In this document: positions 53,629 to 62,774 of the stretch, one piece after another
Numbering within the stretch: the stretch's first letter is position 1
How the letters are laid out: each line of letters starts with the position of its first letter
Assembly: GCF_900601905.1 (NCBI RefSeq)
Contig: NZ_UWFA01000383.1
Span: forward strand, 248,001 to 312,000
Length of the DNA: 64,000 nt
Direction: 5' to 3'
From: Pseudomonas viridiflava
GTDB taxonomy: Bacteria > Pseudomonadota > Gammaproteobacteria > Pseudomonadales > Pseudomonadaceae
Notes under the pieces: model-generated
What the model was told of the DNA's origin: nothing
The model's input: the letters and a program-made list of their open reading frames with translations, nothing else
The model's database searches: none
Made by a program: the position numbers and the translations under genes

Positions 53629-55521
53629 ATGATGAGAAGTTTGGGTTTCAGCAAGAAAATTCTGCTTGCTGCTGCATTGGTTGTTGTTGTCGCCTTTACC
53701 TGTTTTATTGTCGTCAACGATTATCGACAACGCCAGACTTTGAAAAACAACGTATTTGCCGAGCTGCAACAGTTGGGTAGTTTGACCACGCAGAACATTC
53801 AGACCTGGCTGGACGGCCGCACGCAACTGCTGCAATCCATGGCCCAGCGGATTGCCACGGACGGTAAAGCCCTCCCTGACCTGCAGCGCTTCATCGGCAT
53901 TGGGGCCTACACCGATAACTTTCAGCTCAGTTACTTTGGCGGCACCGACGGTGTGATGTTTTCCGTGCCTGCCGGCAATCGCGCCGCTGATTACGATCCG
54001 CGTGCTCGCGGCTGGTATAAGGCTGCGCAAAACGCGCCGGGCACCATTGTCACTGAACCCTATATCGCGGCCTCTTCAGGCAAATTAGTGGTGACGCTGG
54101 CCACGCCGGTCAAGTACCAGCACCAGTTCATTGGGGTCGCCGGGGCGGATATTTCGCTGGACAGCATCAGCAAGACCATCAACTCGCTTAACTTCGGCGG
54201 GCATGGTTATGCCTTCATCGTCAGCGGCAGTGGCAAGATTCTGGTGCACCCGGACAGCAAACTGGTGCTCAAGAACATCAGCGAAGCCTACCCGAACAAC
54301 ACCCCGAAGATTGTCGCAGGGGTCAGTGAGATTGATGCGTCCGGCAAAGCGGAAATCATGTCCCTGACGCGGGTCGAAGGGGTGTCTTCGGCCGACTGGT
54401 ACGTGGCGCTGGTGCTGGACCAGGATGCCGCCTACGCGATGCTGGGTGAGTTCCGCAGCTCGGCCATCACGGCCATGGTGATTTCCGTGGTGATCATCAT
54501 CCTGCTGCTGGGCTTGCTGATCCGCGTTCTGATGCAGCCGTTGCACCAGATGGGCCGCGCCATGCGCGATATCGCCGATGGCGATGGCGACCTGACCAAG
54601 CGTCTGGCGATCACCTCGCAGGATGAGCTCGGCGAGCTGGCCAAATCGTTCAACCATTTTGTCGAGCGCGTTCACGGCTCCATCCGCGAAGTGGCGTCCA
54701 CGGCGGGTCAACTCGGTGACGTTGCGATGCGCGTCGTCAGGGCTTCCAACTCGTCCATGACCAACTCCGACCAGCAGGCCAATCGCACGGAAAGCGTCGC
54801 CGCAGCGATCAACGAGCTGGGCGCAGCCGCACAGGAAATTGCCCAGAACGCAGCGCGCACTTCACAGCAGTCCGCCGATGCCAGCCAGTTGGCCGGTGAC
54901 GGGCTCAAGGTGGTGCAGCAGACCATTGATGCCATGAACGAGCTGTCGACGAAGATCAGCGAGTCCTGCGCCAATATCGAAAACCTCAACGGCAAAACCG
55001 TCAATATCGGGCAGATCCTCGAAGTCATCACCAGCATTTCACAGCAGACTAACCTGCTGGCGCTCAATGCGGCGATTGAAGCAGCCCGTGCCGGTGAGGC
55101 TGGCCGTGGTTTTGCGGTGGTGGCAGATGAAGTGCGCAACCTGGCGCATCGCACCCAGGATTCTGCGCAACAGGTGCAGAAAATGATCGAGGAGCTGCAA
55201 GTCGGCGCGCGGGAAGCGGTGGTCACCATGACCGAAAGCCAGCGCCAGAGCGAAAACAGCGTGACGGTTGCCAACCAGGCCGGTGAACGGCTGAGCAGCG
55301 TTACCCGGCGCATCGACGAAATCAACGGCATGAACCAGTCGGTGGCTGCGGCAACCGAGCAGCAGACTTCGGTGGTGGAGTCGCTCAACGTTGACATCAT
55401 TCAGATCAACACCCTCAACCAGGAAGGCGTCGATAACCTCAAGCTGACTCTGGATGCTTGCGGTTATCTGGAAGAACAGGCTGCGCGGCTGCAGCATCTG
55501 GTGGGGACGTTTCGGATTTGA
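53629..55521 (+). CDS. Methyl-accepting chemotaxis protein (dCACHE type)
   Basis: A 630-aa chemoreceptor. Transmembrane helices at about residues 9-30 and 281-303; between them a periplasmic double-CACHE domain with the ligand-site stretch [13 protein letters not shown] (about 123-135), the signature seen in receptors for amino acids and similar ligands. Then HAMP (about 304-357) and the signalling domain with tip [19 protein letters not shown] at about residues 474-492. No C-terminal pentapeptide. TGGAAG precedes the ATG at 53629 (a second ATG follows at once). Ligand not determinable here. Confidence 0.93.
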   Translation: MMRSLGFSKKILLAAALVVVVAFTCFIVVNDYRQRQTLKNNVFAELQQLGSLTTQNIQTWLDGRTQLLQSMAQRIATDGKALPDLQRFIGIGAYTDNFQLSYFGGTDGVMFSVPAGNRAADYDPRARGWYKAAQNAPGTIVTEPYIAASSGKLVVTLATPVKYQHQFIGVAGADISLDSISKTINSLNFGGHGYAFIVSGSGKILVHPDSKLVLKNISEAYPNNTPKIVAGVSEIDASGKAEIMSLTRVEGVSSADWYVALVLDQDAAYAMLGEFRSSAITAMVISVVIIILLLGLLIRVLMQPLHQMGRAMRDIADGDGDLTKRLAITSQDELGELAKSFNHFVERVHGSIREVASTAGQLGDVAMRVVRASNSSMTNSDQQANRTESVAAAINELGAAAQEIAQNAARTSQQSADASQLAGDGLKVVQQTIDAMNELSTKISESCANIENLNGKTVNIGQILEVITSISQQTNLLALNAAIEAARAGEAGRGFAVVADEVRNLAHRTQDSAQQVQKMIEELQVGAREAVVTMTESQRQSENSVTVANQAGERLSSVTRRIDEINGMNQSVAAATEQQTSVVESLNVDIIQINTLNQEGVDNLKLTLDACGYLEEQAARLQHLVGTFRI

Positions 55522-55533
55522 TGTTTCAGGGGT

Positions 55534-55567
55534 GATACGTACACGTCTTTTTTGATGTGTACGTATC
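55534..55567. terminator. Hairpin after the chemoreceptor gene
   Basis: Perfect 11-bp arms GATACGTACAC / GTGTACGTATC with a 12-base loop containing TTTTTT, 13 bases after the stop. No T-run follows the stem; it may stabilise or end transcripts from both sides. Confidence 0.5.
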
Positions 55568-55632
55568 CGTTGATGCCGTGACCACAGCAACGGATATGTA
55601 CGCAAAAAGAAGTGTAGATATAGCCTCGCGAT

Positions 55633-56040
55633 TTACTTGTTGGCCTTCCTCCCCGACTCCCCACCCGAAGGATCAAAACACTGGCTGTCATACCGCGGGC
55701 TTTTGCATTGTGAGACAGCGGCGGGCGGTGGTGGGCGGTCTTTCTGGTAATGCTTATAGCTCTCGGTCTCATACACCGTGACGTGGGTGCGCCCGCTGAC
55801 CTTGAGAAACTCCGTGGCCTTGAGATTGATCTTGTGCGCGTGATCCACCGGTTCGCCCCGGCGCAGCATATTCGGCGGGCCGTGCCGCTGAACCGCGATG
55901 TCAGCGGCGCTTTCCGGGCTGCAAGGGATTGACGCATAGCTCACTAGCCCCTGAGGCGATGTGCATTTGAAAATGTCGCTGTAGGCCGGGCTGGCAACGA
56001 GCAAGAGGGCGACCGCCGTCGCCTGTGAAGTCCATGTCAT
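55633..56040 (-). CDS. Exported DUF4124-domain protein
   Basis: A 135-aa protein with a signal peptide (residues 1-20, ending SPAYS) and an N-terminal DUF4124 domain: DIFKCTSPQGLVSYASIPC is the usual pattern of Y/F-K-C..G...YS..PC. Two further Cys lie near the C-terminus (QCKSPRYDSQC), so disulfides are likely. GGAGAGAC precedes the ATG. Function of the family is unknown. Downstream of brnTA on the same strand, 81 bases apart. Confidence 0.85.
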   Translation of the reverse strand: MTWTSQATAVALLLVASPAYSDIFKCTSPQGLVSYASIPCSPESAADIAVQRHGPPNMLRRGEPVDHAHKINLKATEFLKVSGRTHVTVYETESYKHYQKDRPPPPAAVSQCKSPRYDSQCFDPSGGESGRKANK

Positions 56041-56121
56041 GGTGTCTCTCCGTGGATGGCGCAAAGCTACCATTTGAGCTGTGCCCAACCCAGATATTTT
56101 TGCCTCATACGCAGTGGCGCC

Positions 56122-56469
56122 TCAGATTGACGCGTCCTTTTTGTTGCTGAGGAACAGGTGAAGCGAATGGGCCATGCTGTTGAGCTGCGCTTCAAGCGCT
56201 TCAATCTGTTGGCGATCCAGTGCATTGAGAGGCAGTTGCGACCCGAACCCGGCTTGGGGTTCGGCAACCACTAATGGCTTGGCTACCAAGCCCAAGGCCT
56301 CTCGTAAAAGCCCGTTGATCAAAGTCTGGTAGCCCATGCCCTGTTCGTCTGCCCGGGCCCGTGCAGCGTCGAGCACGACATCGTCCAGCATGATGGTGAT
56401 TCGGCTTTTACCTCTGGCGGGCGCTACCGGGCCGCGTTTGGCATTGGAAAAATCGTATTGGTCTTTCAT
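56122..56469 (-). CDS. brnA: BrnA-family antitoxin
   Basis: A 115-aa ribbon-helix-helix antitoxin that neutralises BrnT and represses its own operon in characterised systems. Core motif KSRITIMLDDVVLDAARARADEQGMGYQTLINGLLREAL (about residues 21-59): beta strand, then two helices. The rest (to residue 115) is a longer tail than usual, with a C-terminal helix LDRQQIEALEAQLNSMAHSLHLFL that may contact the toxin. ATG at 56469, five bases after the brnT stop. Confidence 0.85.
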   Translation of the reverse strand: MKDQYDFSNAKRGPVAPARGKSRITIMLDDVVLDAARARADEQGMGYQTLINGLLREALGLVAKPLVVAEPQAGFGSQLPLNALDRQQIEALEAQLNSMAHSLHLFLSNKKDASI

Positions 56470-56473
56470 GGAT

Positions 56474-56749
56474 TCATGCACCTCGGTATTGACTGATTTC
56501 CTGTGGCTGGGCCTTTCTTGCAGAGATCAGTCTGATGAAATTCGGGTCGCGGTAGACATACACCACAACCAGTATTTGGCCGCCGCCATCGACCCCGAGC
56601 GTGACCCAGCGTTGCTCGTCATGGTCGTTGTCTTCGACAGTGAGAGCGATGGGGTCGTACAAGACAGCTTCGGCATCCGCCAAGCGAACCCGATGCTTAG
56701 CGAAATTCCTTGTGGCTTTGACTACGTCGAACTGAATTCTGATCTTCAT
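56474..56749 (-). CDS. brnT: BrnT-family ribonuclease toxin
   Basis: A 91-aa RelE-like RNase toxin. Family marks: FDVVKATRNFAKHRVRLADAEAVLYDPIALTVED (residues about 8-41), RWVTLGVDGGGQILVVVYVYRD and the closing FIRLISARKAQPQE, where Arg and Lys of ISARKA are the conserved core. Full length. Toxin precedes antitoxin, as usual in brnTA. There is no visible ribosome binding site; instead a 13-base palindrome sits just upstream of the ATG. Confidence 0.87.
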   Translation of the reverse strand: MKIRIQFDVVKATRNFAKHRVRLADAEAVLYDPIALTVEDNDHDEQRWVTLGVDGGGQILVVVYVYRDPNFIRLISARKAQPQEISQYRGA

Positions 56750-56753
56750 TATG

Positions 56754-56766
56754 CATATATTATATG
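56754..56766. promoter_or_regulatory. brnTA operator-like palindrome
   Basis: CATATATTATATG: arms CATATA and TATATG around one T, five bases from the brnT start and inside a 25-base pure A+T/CATG stretch unlike the surrounding DNA. Its place over the ribosome-binding and -10 region suits autorepression by BrnA. Confidence 0.5.
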
Positions 56767-57009
56767 TATATGGAAAGAGGGTTTTTTCACCTGATGAGCA
56801 AATCGGCAGGGCAGTCCAAGGCTAGCCGTGCGGGGCGGCCCGAGCCTGGCGGCAGTGTTTCCAGCTGTTAGGGGGGGTGTGGTTCGCTTCTGCTGCGACT
56901 TCAACCTTTCATGAAACGGTTGCCGAACCGTCACTCGCGATTCACCCCGCTGAAATACACCGGGCCTACTGTCGATTGCATCCAAGGCAACCCGACAGAG
57001 AAGAGCGCC
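56767..57009. promoter_or_regulatory. phn operon upstream region with a candidate Pho box
   Basis: About 240 bases between brnT and phnC (divergent). CTTTCATGAAACGGTTGC at 56906-56923 has a good first Pho-box half (CTTTCAT) and resembles the pstS-upstream string; the second half is poor. The stretch before it is very G-rich (GTTAGGGGGGGTGTGG). Phosphate-starvation control is expected for phn genes but the site is unproven. Confidence 0.4.
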
Positions 57010-57855
57010 ATGCACCCAGCCATCGAGCCAGCCATCCAGGTCGAACGTCTGAACAAGACCTTCGCACGCAAACCCGCGCTGGTTGATCTGGCGTTGTCTA
57101 TACAACCTGGCGAAATGGTCGCGCTGATCGGCGCATCAGGTTCGGGTAAATCCACCTTGTTGCGCCACCTCGCTGGCCTGGCGTGTTGCGATCGCGGCAA
57201 TGGCGGGCGTGTTCAGGTGCTCGGCCGTGAAGTGCAGGCTGCTGGGCGACTGAACGGCAAGGTGCGCAAACTGCGTTCCGACATCGGCTACATCTTCCAG
57301 CAGTTCAACCTGGTTAATCGCCTGAGCGTACTGGACAACGTGTTGCTCGGTTGCCTGGGGCGCATGCCCGGCTGGCGCGGCAATCTGGGGCTGTTCAATC
57401 AGGAAGAAAAACAGCGCGCCCTGCAGTCGCTGGATCGGGTCGGGCTGGTCGACCTCGCCGGGCAGCGGGCCTCGACCCTGTCCGGTGGCCAGCAGCAGCG
57501 GGTGGCGATCGCCAGGGCACTGACCCAGCGCGCCGAGGTGATCCTCGCCGACGAGCCTATCGCGTCACTGGATCCGGAGTCCGCGCGCAAGGTCATGGAA
57601 ATTCTCGCCGACATCAACCGCACTGACGGCAAGACCATTGTCGTGACCCTGCATCAGGTCGATTACGCCGTGCGCTACTGCCCTCGCGCCGTGGCCCTCA
57701 AAGGCGGGCGTATTCACTTCGATGGTGACGGGCAGAACCTCAGCAGCCAGTTCCTCAACGACCTCTACGGCGCTGACGTGGACACCAGCCTGATGATTTC
57801 CGATGAAGGCCGACGCAGTCGCGAAACTCCGCGTCTGGTGCTGGCCCGCAACTGA
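57010..57855 (+). CDS. phnC: Phosphonate ABC transporter ATP-binding protein
   Basis: A 281-aa ABC ATPase energising phosphonate uptake. Walker [10 protein letters not shown] (about residues 42-50), Q-loop [19 protein letters not shown], signature LSGGQQQR, Walker [14 protein letters not shown] and switch [12 protein letters not shown], with the PhnC-type Leu/Gly-rich middle ([16 protein letters not shown]). ATG at 57010 after AGAGAAGAG; the frame is open further upstream but without a start signal. First gene of the phn operon; phnD follows at once. Confidence 0.93.
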   Translation: MHPAIEPAIQVERLNKTFARKPALVDLALSIQPGEMVALIGASGSGKSTLLRHLAGLACCDRGNGGRVQVLGREVQAAGRLNGKVRKLRSDIGYIFQQFNLVNRLSVLDNVLLGCLGRMPGWRGNLGLFNQEEKQRALQSLDRVGLVDLAGQRASTLSGGQQQRVAIARALTQRAEVILADEPIASLDPESARKVMEILADINRTDGKTIVVTLHQVDYAVRYCPRAVALKGGRIHFDGDGQNLSSQFLNDLYGADVDTSLMISDEGRRSRETPRLVLARN

Positions 57856-57902
57856 TGCACAGCAGTAAAACAACCGCCAAACCCTTACTCAGGAGTGCTT
57901 CC

Positions 57903-58907
57903 ATGTTGAACCGTATCGGTCGCTTCGTTGCGTCTGCCGCCTTGTTGAGTAGTTGCCTGGTGGGCGCGGCCCACGCTGAAGAGAAAGTCATCAATTTCGG
58001 CATCATGTCTACCGAATCCTCGCAGAACCTGAAAAGCATCTGGCAGCCGTTCCTGGATGACATGGGCAAAAAGACCGGCCTGAAAATCAACGCCACCTTC
58101 GCCTCGGACTATGCCGGGCTGATCCAGGGCATGCGCTTCAACAAGGTCGATGTGGCCTGGCTGGGTAACAAGGCAGCGATGGAGGCGGTGGATCGCTCCA
58201 ATGGCGAAATCTTCGCCCAGACCTCGGCGGCCAACGGTGCACCGGGATACTGGAGCGTGATCATTGCCCGCAAGGACAGCCCGATCAACTCCGTCGACGA
58301 CATGCTCAAGAACGCCAAGACCCTGACCTTCGGTAACGGCGATCCAAACTCCACCTCCGGCTATCTGGTGCCGGGTTACTACGTGTTCGCCAAGAACCAC
58401 GTGGATGCCGCCACGGCATTCAAGCGCACGCTTAACTCCAGCCATGAAGTCAATGCGCTGAGCGTTGCCAAAGGCCAGTTGGATGTCGCGACCTTCAATA
58501 CCGAAAGCTGGGACCGTCTGGAAGTCACCCAGCCGGACATGGCCGCCAAGCTCAAGGTGATCTGGAAGTCGCCTCTGATCCCGTCTGACCCGATGGTCTG
58601 GAGCAAAGCGCTGTCGGACGAAAACAAAACCAAGATTCGGGAATTCTTCGCGAGCTACGGCAATACCGATGAAGAAAAGGCCGTGCTCAAGGGCATGCAG
58701 CTGGGTCAGTTCCTCAAGTCCAGCGACGACCAGTTGTTGCCGATTCGCCAGCTGGACCTGTTCAAGCAGCGCACCGAAACCCTGGCCAGCACCAGCCTGA
58801 ATGCCGATGAAAAGGCCAAGCGCCTCAAGGACATCGATGCGGGCCTGAGCAAGCTGCAGGAACGTCTGACCGAACTTGAGAAGAAGAACCCGGCCAGCGC
58901 CGGTTGA
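57903..58907 (+). CDS. phnD: Phosphonate ABC transporter, periplasmic binding protein
   Basis: A 334-aa periplasmic protein that captures phosphonates for PhnCE. Signal peptide residues 1-25 (ending AHA). Binding-site stretches typical of Phn[13 protein letters not shown] (residues about 33-44), [13 protein letters not shown], and [18 protein letters not shown] (the phosphonate-binding Ser/Thr loop). A charged C-terminal helix ends in [15 protein letters not shown] precedes the ATG at 57903. Confidence 0.95.
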   Translation: MLNRIGRFVASAALLSSCLVGAAHAEEKVINFGIMSTESSQNLKSIWQPFLDDMGKKTGLKINATFASDYAGLIQGMRFNKVDVAWLGNKAAMEAVDRSNGEIFAQTSAANGAPGYWSVIIARKDSPINSVDDMLKNAKTLTFGNGDPNSTSGYLVPGYYVFAKNHVDAATAFKRTLNSSHEVNALSVAKGQLDVATFNTESWDRLEVTQPDMAAKLKVIWKSPLIPSDPMVWSKALSDENKTKIREFFASYGNTDEEKAVLKGMQLGQFLKSSDDQLLPIRQLDLFKQRTETLASTSLNADEKAKRLKDIDAGLSKLQERLTELEKKNPASAG

Positions 58908-58963
58908 CTGATCCGGGCGCGCAGCTCACGGCGCGCCCGTCCTCCGCTGAACAGGATGGGACT

Positions 58964-59758
58964 ATGACCAGCACCACCCACGCTGCCTACACTCAGGCGG
59001 TCGGCAAGCGCAGTTGGCCGCAATATCTGGGCTGGGGCCTGTTTCTGGCCATGCTGGCCTGGGCCTGGCAAGGCGCCGAAATGAACCCGCTGGCGCTGTA
59101 CCGGGATTCGGCCAACATGGCGACCTTTGCCGCCGACTTCTTCCCGCCGGACTTTCACGAGTGGCGCTCGTACCTCAAGGAAATGATCGTCACGGTGCAG
59201 ATCGCGCTGTGGGGCACGGTGCTGGCGATTGTCTGCTCGGTGCCGCTGGGCATTCTGTGCGCCGACAACATCACGCCCTGGTGGATTCATCAGCCGCTGC
59301 GCCGGGTCATGGATGCGTTTCGCTCGATCAACGAAATGGTCTTTGCCATGTTGTTCGTGGTGGCCGTCGGGCTGGGGCCATTTGCCGGGGTGCTGGCGCT
59401 GTGGATCAGCACTACCGGGGTGCTCGCCAAATTATTCGCCGAGGCCGTGGAGGCCATTGACCCCGGGCCCGTGGAAGGCGTGCGAGCCACCGGTGCCAGT
59501 GCCCTGCAGGAAGTCATTTACGGCGTCATCCCGCAAGTCATGCCGCTGTGGATTTCCTACGCGCTGTACCGCTTCGAATCCAACGTGCGCTCGGCCACGG
59601 TGGTGGGCATGGTCGGCGCGGGCGGGATCGGCGTAATCCTCTGGGAAAACATTCGCGCCTTCCAGTTCACCCAGACCTGCGCCGTGTTGCTGGTGATCAT
59701 CCTGGTGGTGAGCTGCATCGACATCGTGTCCCAGCGTTTGCGCAAGCGGTTTATTTAG
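58964..59758 (+). CDS. phnE: Phosphonate ABC transporter permease
   Basis: A 264-aa permease with about six hydrophobic segments; [26 protein letters not shown] and the EAA loop [26 protein letters not shown] are characteristic of PhnE. Strong ribosome binding site (AGGATGGGAC) before the ATG at 58964. A single PhnE of this length suggests one permease gene, not the split phnE1/phnE2 form. Confidence 0.95.
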   Translation: MTSTTHAAYTQAVGKRSWPQYLGWGLFLAMLAWAWQGAEMNPLALYRDSANMATFAADFFPPDFHEWRSYLKEMIVTVQIALWGTVLAIVCSVPLGILCADNITPWWIHQPLRRVMDAFRSINEMVFAMLFVVAVGLGPFAGVLALWISTTGVLAKLFAEAVEAIDPGPVEGVRATGASALQEVIYGVIPQVMPLWISYALYRFESNVRSATVVGMVGAGGIGVILWENIRAFQFTQTCAVLLVIILVVSCIDIVSQRLRKRFI

Positions 59759-59784
59759 ATGAGATATCGAGACGTGCGAGATCT

Positions 59785-59870
59785 GTGGGAGCGGTGCTTG
59801 CCCGCGATAAGGCTGGACGCGATTCACTTGGAATCACGCAGCCCCCATCGCAGGCAAGCACCGCTCCCAC
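59785..59870. repeat. REPIN inside the phn operon
   Basis: Arms GTGGGAGCGGTGCTTGCCCGCG and CGCAGGCAAGCACCGCTCCCAC between phnE and phnF, both read on the plus strand. It may cut or stabilise the message between the transport and the catalytic parts. Confidence 0.85.
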
Positions 59871-59913
59871 AGAAATCCGGATCCTTGTGCTACTGGAAAG
59901 GTGTTTTTTAGCT

Positions 59914-60621
59914 ATGGACATGTCTAGACAACCCACCGAGCCGGTTTACCGCGAGCTGGCCGAGGTGCTGCGCGGTGAGCTGACTGGCTACGTGGCCGGT
60001 GACTTCCTGCCTGCCGAGGTTCAGCTGGCGGCGCGCTTCGAGGTCAATCGCCACACGATCCGCCGGGCCATCGATGAGCTGGTCCGTGAAGGCAGCGTGT
60101 TACGCCGCCAGGGCAGGGGCACGCAGGTGTTGCAGCGGCCGCTGATTTACCCGATGCAGGCGGACAGCGCCTACAGCCAGTCGCTGTCCGCCCAGGGTAT
60201 TGGCGTCGAAGCCTTGCTATTGCAGCGTCGGCATTGCCCGGCCAGCGCCGAAGATGCCGAGCATCTGCAGCTGGATGAATACGCCGAGCTGATCGAGCTG
60301 CACACCCTGCGCAAACTCGATGGCCTGCCGGTCAGCCTGATCCGCCATCGTTTCTGCACCAGCCGCACCGAATTGCTGGCCCGCTACAAACGTGGCTCGC
60401 TGCGTCAGTACCTGGCCGAGCGCGACCTGCCGCTGACTCGCACCCTGAGCCTGGTGGGGGCGCGTCTGCCCAGCCGCGAAGAGGCCGATCTGTTGATGAT
60501 GCCGCGCCATTTGCCGGTGCTCACCGTACTCACCGTTTCCCGTGACCGCAGCGGCAATCCGGTGGAGTTATCGCGCTCCACCAGCCGTTCCGACCGCTTC
60601 CAGTATCAATTCATCGTCTGA
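59914..60621 (+). CDS. phnF: Phosphonate-metabolism GntR regulator
   Basis: A 235-aa GntR regulator of the HutC group. Winged helix at residues about 8-72 (YRELAEVLRGELTGYVAGDFLPAEVQLAARFEVNRHTIRRAIDELVREGSVLRRQGRGT) and a UbiC-lyase-like effector domain after it. It has the fixed position and sequence style of PhnF in phnCDEFGHIJK operons, where it acts as a local repressor. ATG at 59914; ribosome binding site is weak (AAAGG 14 bases away), and a second ATG lies two codons on. Confidence 0.92.
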   Translation: MDMSRQPTEPVYRELAEVLRGELTGYVAGDFLPAEVQLAARFEVNRHTIRRAIDELVREGSVLRRQGRGTQVLQRPLIYPMQADSAYSQSLSAQGIGVEALLLQRRHCPASAEDAEHLQLDEYAELIELHTLRKLDGLPVSLIRHRFCTSRTELLARYKRGSLRQYLAERDLPLTRTLSLVGARLPSREEADLLMMPRHLPVLTVLTVSRDRSGNPVELSRSTSRSDRFQYQFIV

Positions 60622-60634
60622 TGGAGACTGCCTT

Positions 60635-61090
60635 ATGAAACCCGCAACAGACCCTGCCACTGCCACTCGTCAACGCTGGATCGGCGTGCTCGCCCGCGCT
60701 GCCGGGGATGAGCTGAGCCGCCACGAATCAGCCCTGCGTGACGCCGACTATCAACTGATCCGCGCCCCGGAAATCGGCATGACCCTGGTCCGTGGCCGGA
60801 TGGGCGGCACCGGTGCGCCGTTCAATGTCGGCGAGATGAGCGTCACCCGCTGCGTGGTGCGCCTGGCCGATGGACGTACCGGTTACAGCTACCTGGCCGG
60901 GCGCGACAAACCCCGCGCCGAACTCGCTGCCCTGGCCGACGCTCACCTGCAAGGCCCGCAACAGACACACTGGCTCAACACCCTGATCGAACCGCTGGCC
61001 CAGGCTCAAGCCCGGCGCCGCGCCGAGCAGGACGCAGCGACTGCCGCCAGCAAAGTTGAATTCTTTACCCTGGTCCGAGGAGAAGACTGA
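60635..61090 (+). CDS. phnG: C-P lyase complex subunit PhnG
   Basis: A 151-aa subunit of the PhnGHIJ core complex; with PhnH and PhnI it takes part in displacing adenine from ATP to join methylphosphonate to ribose triphosphate. Typical stretches: RWIGVLARA, PEIGMTLVRGRMGGTGAPFNVGEMSVTRCVV (about residues 45-75) and GYSYLAGRD. GGAG precedes the ATG. Stop overlaps the phnH start by one base. Confidence 0.95.
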   Translation: MKPATDPATATRQRWIGVLARAAGDELSRHESALRDADYQLIRAPEIGMTLVRGRMGGTGAPFNVGEMSVTRCVVRLADGRTGYSYLAGRDKPRAELAALADAHLQGPQQTHWLNTLIEPLAQAQARRRAEQDAATAASKVEFFTLVRGED

Positions 61091-61698
61091 TGAACGCAGC
61101 GCTTTTGCAACCGGCTTTTGCCGACCCGGTACTCGATGCCCAGCGCAGCTTCCGCGCCGCCCTCAAGGCCCTGGCAGGTCCTGGCGTGATGCACACCTTG
61201 CAAGCCGCACAACGCCCACCCGCACTGACCGGGCTGGATGCGGCCAGCCATGCGCTGTGCCTGGCACTGCTGGATATCGACACGCCGCTCTGGCTGGCGC
61301 CAGCCTTTGACACCCCGGCGATTCGCGCCAACCTGGCATTCCATTGTGGCTGTCCGATGGTTGCCGAGCGCCAGCACGCACGGTTTGCCCTGCTCGACGA
61401 AAGCCAGTTGGAGGATCTGAGCGGTTTCGACCTGGGCAACGACCGCTACCCGGACCAGTCCTGCACCTTGCTGATCCAGCTGCCAAGTCTGGCAGGCGGT
61501 CCGGCCTTGGGCTGGCGCGGGCCCGGTATCGAGCGAGAAAACAGGGTCGCGCTGCCGGTGGATCGGGGGTTCTGGCGGGAGCGTGAATCGCGCAACGATT
61601 TCCCCCGCGGGCTGGACGTGTTTTTCCTCGCGGGTAATGACTTGCTGGGCCTGCCACGCAGTACCCGAGTCGCGCACATTGTGCAGGAGCGTGCCTGA
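61090..61698 (+). CDS. phnH: C-P lyase complex subunit PhnH
   Basis: A 202-aa subunit that dimerises within the PhnGHIJ core. Typical stretches: FRAALKALAGPGVMHTL (about residues 19-35), ALCLALLDIDTPLWLAPAF, and GPGIERENRVALPVD towards the end. Starts on the A of the phnG stop and ends on the A of the phnI ATG, so translation is coupled on both sides. Confidence 0.95.
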   Translation: MNAALLQPAFADPVLDAQRSFRAALKALAGPGVMHTLQAAQRPPALTGLDAASHALCLALLDIDTPLWLAPAFDTPAIRANLAFHCGCPMVAERQHARFALLDESQLEDLSGFDLGNDRYPDQSCTLLIQLPSLAGGPALGWRGPGIERENRVALPVDRGFWRERESRNDFPRGLDVFFLAGNDLLGLPRSTRVAHIVQERA

Positions 61699-62774
61699 TG
61701 TACGTCGCTGTCAAAGGTGGCGAACAGGCCATCGATAACGCCCATAGCCTGCTGGCGCAGAAGCGCCGGGGCGACACCTCCATCGCCGAATTGAGCGTCG
61801 AGCAGATCCAGCAGCAACTGCCCCTGGCAGTGGCGCGGGTCATGACTGAGGGCTCGCTGTACGACGAGCAACTGGCCGCGCTGGCGATCAAACAGGCGGC
61901 AGGGGACATGATCGAAGCGATCTTCCTGCTGCGCGCCTATCGCACCACTTTGCCGCGTTTCAGCGCCAGCCTGCCCATCGACACCTCGAACATGCAGCTC
62001 AAGCGCCGACTGTCCGCGACCTTCAAGGACCTGCCCGGCGGGCAATTGCTCGGCCCTACCTTCGACTACACCCATCGCCTGCTGGATTTCAGCTTGCTGG
62101 CCGACGGCCAATACCCCGGGCCGCAGCCCCAGGCCGACGCGACACTTGAACCCTGCCCGAGAGTGCTCGGCCTGTTGGCGAAGGAGGGCCTGATCAAACA
62201 CGAAGTCGACAACCAAGAGGCCGTCGCCGACATCACCCGCGACCCGCTGGAGTATCCGGCCAGCCGTGCGCAGCGCCTGCAGGCCCTGGCCCGTGGCGAC
62301 GAAGGTTTTCTGTTGGCTTTGAGCTACTCGACCCAGCGCGGTTACGGCCGCAACCATCCGTTTGCCGGGGAAATCCGCATTGGCGAAGTCGACGTCTGGA
62401 TCGAACCAGAGGAACTGGGTTTTGCGATTGCCATCGGTGCCATCGAGGTGACCGAGTGCGAAATGATCAATCAGTTTGTCGGCTCAGGTGCCGAACCGGC
62501 GCAGTTCACCCGCGGTTACGGCCTCGCGTTCGGGCATGCGGAGCGCAAGGCCATGGCCATGGCGCTGGTGGATCGCTCGCTGCGCGCCGAAGAGTTCAAC
62601 GAGGAAGTCCAGTCTCCGGCGCAGCAACAGGAATTCGTCCTGGCCCACTGCGACAACGTCGAGGCGGCCGGTTTCGTCTCTCACCTGAAATTGCCGCACT
62701 ACGTGGACTTCCAGTCCGAGCTGGAACTGATCCGCAAGCTGCGCGCCCCCGCCCACAAGGAGGCCAAGCCATGA
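61698..62774 (+). CDS. phnI: C-P lyase complex subunit PhnI
   Basis: A 358-aa subunit; PhnI with G and H performs the nucleophilic displacement of adenine from ATP. Start MYVAVKGGEQAIDNAHSLLAQKRRGD is nearly invariant in the family, and QFTRGYGLAFGHAERKAMAMALVDRSL lies near residues 270-296. Four-base overlap (ATGA) with phnJ. Confidence 0.96.
   Translation: MYVAVKGGEQAIDNAHSLLAQKRRGDTSIAELSVEQIQQQLPLAVARVMTEGSLYDEQLAALAIKQAAGDMIEAIFLLRAYRTTLPRFSASLPIDTSNMQLKRRLSATFKDLPGGQLLGPTFDYTHRLLDFSLLADGQYPGPQPQADATLEPCPRVLGLLAKEGLIKHEVDNQEAVADITRDPLEYPASRAQRLQALARGDEGFLLALSYSTQRGYGRNHPFAGEIRIGEVDVWIEPEELGFAIAIGAIEVTECEMINQFVGSGAEPAQFTRGYGLAFGHAERKAMAMALVDRSLRAEEFNEEVQSPAQQQEFVLAHCDNVEAAGFVSHLKLPHYVDFQSELELIRKLRAPAHKEAKP

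Noticed and set aside
59548..59913. Extended N-terminus of the phnF frame
   Set aside because: It reads through the phnE end out of frame and through a REPIN; the GntR domain begins at about 59914.
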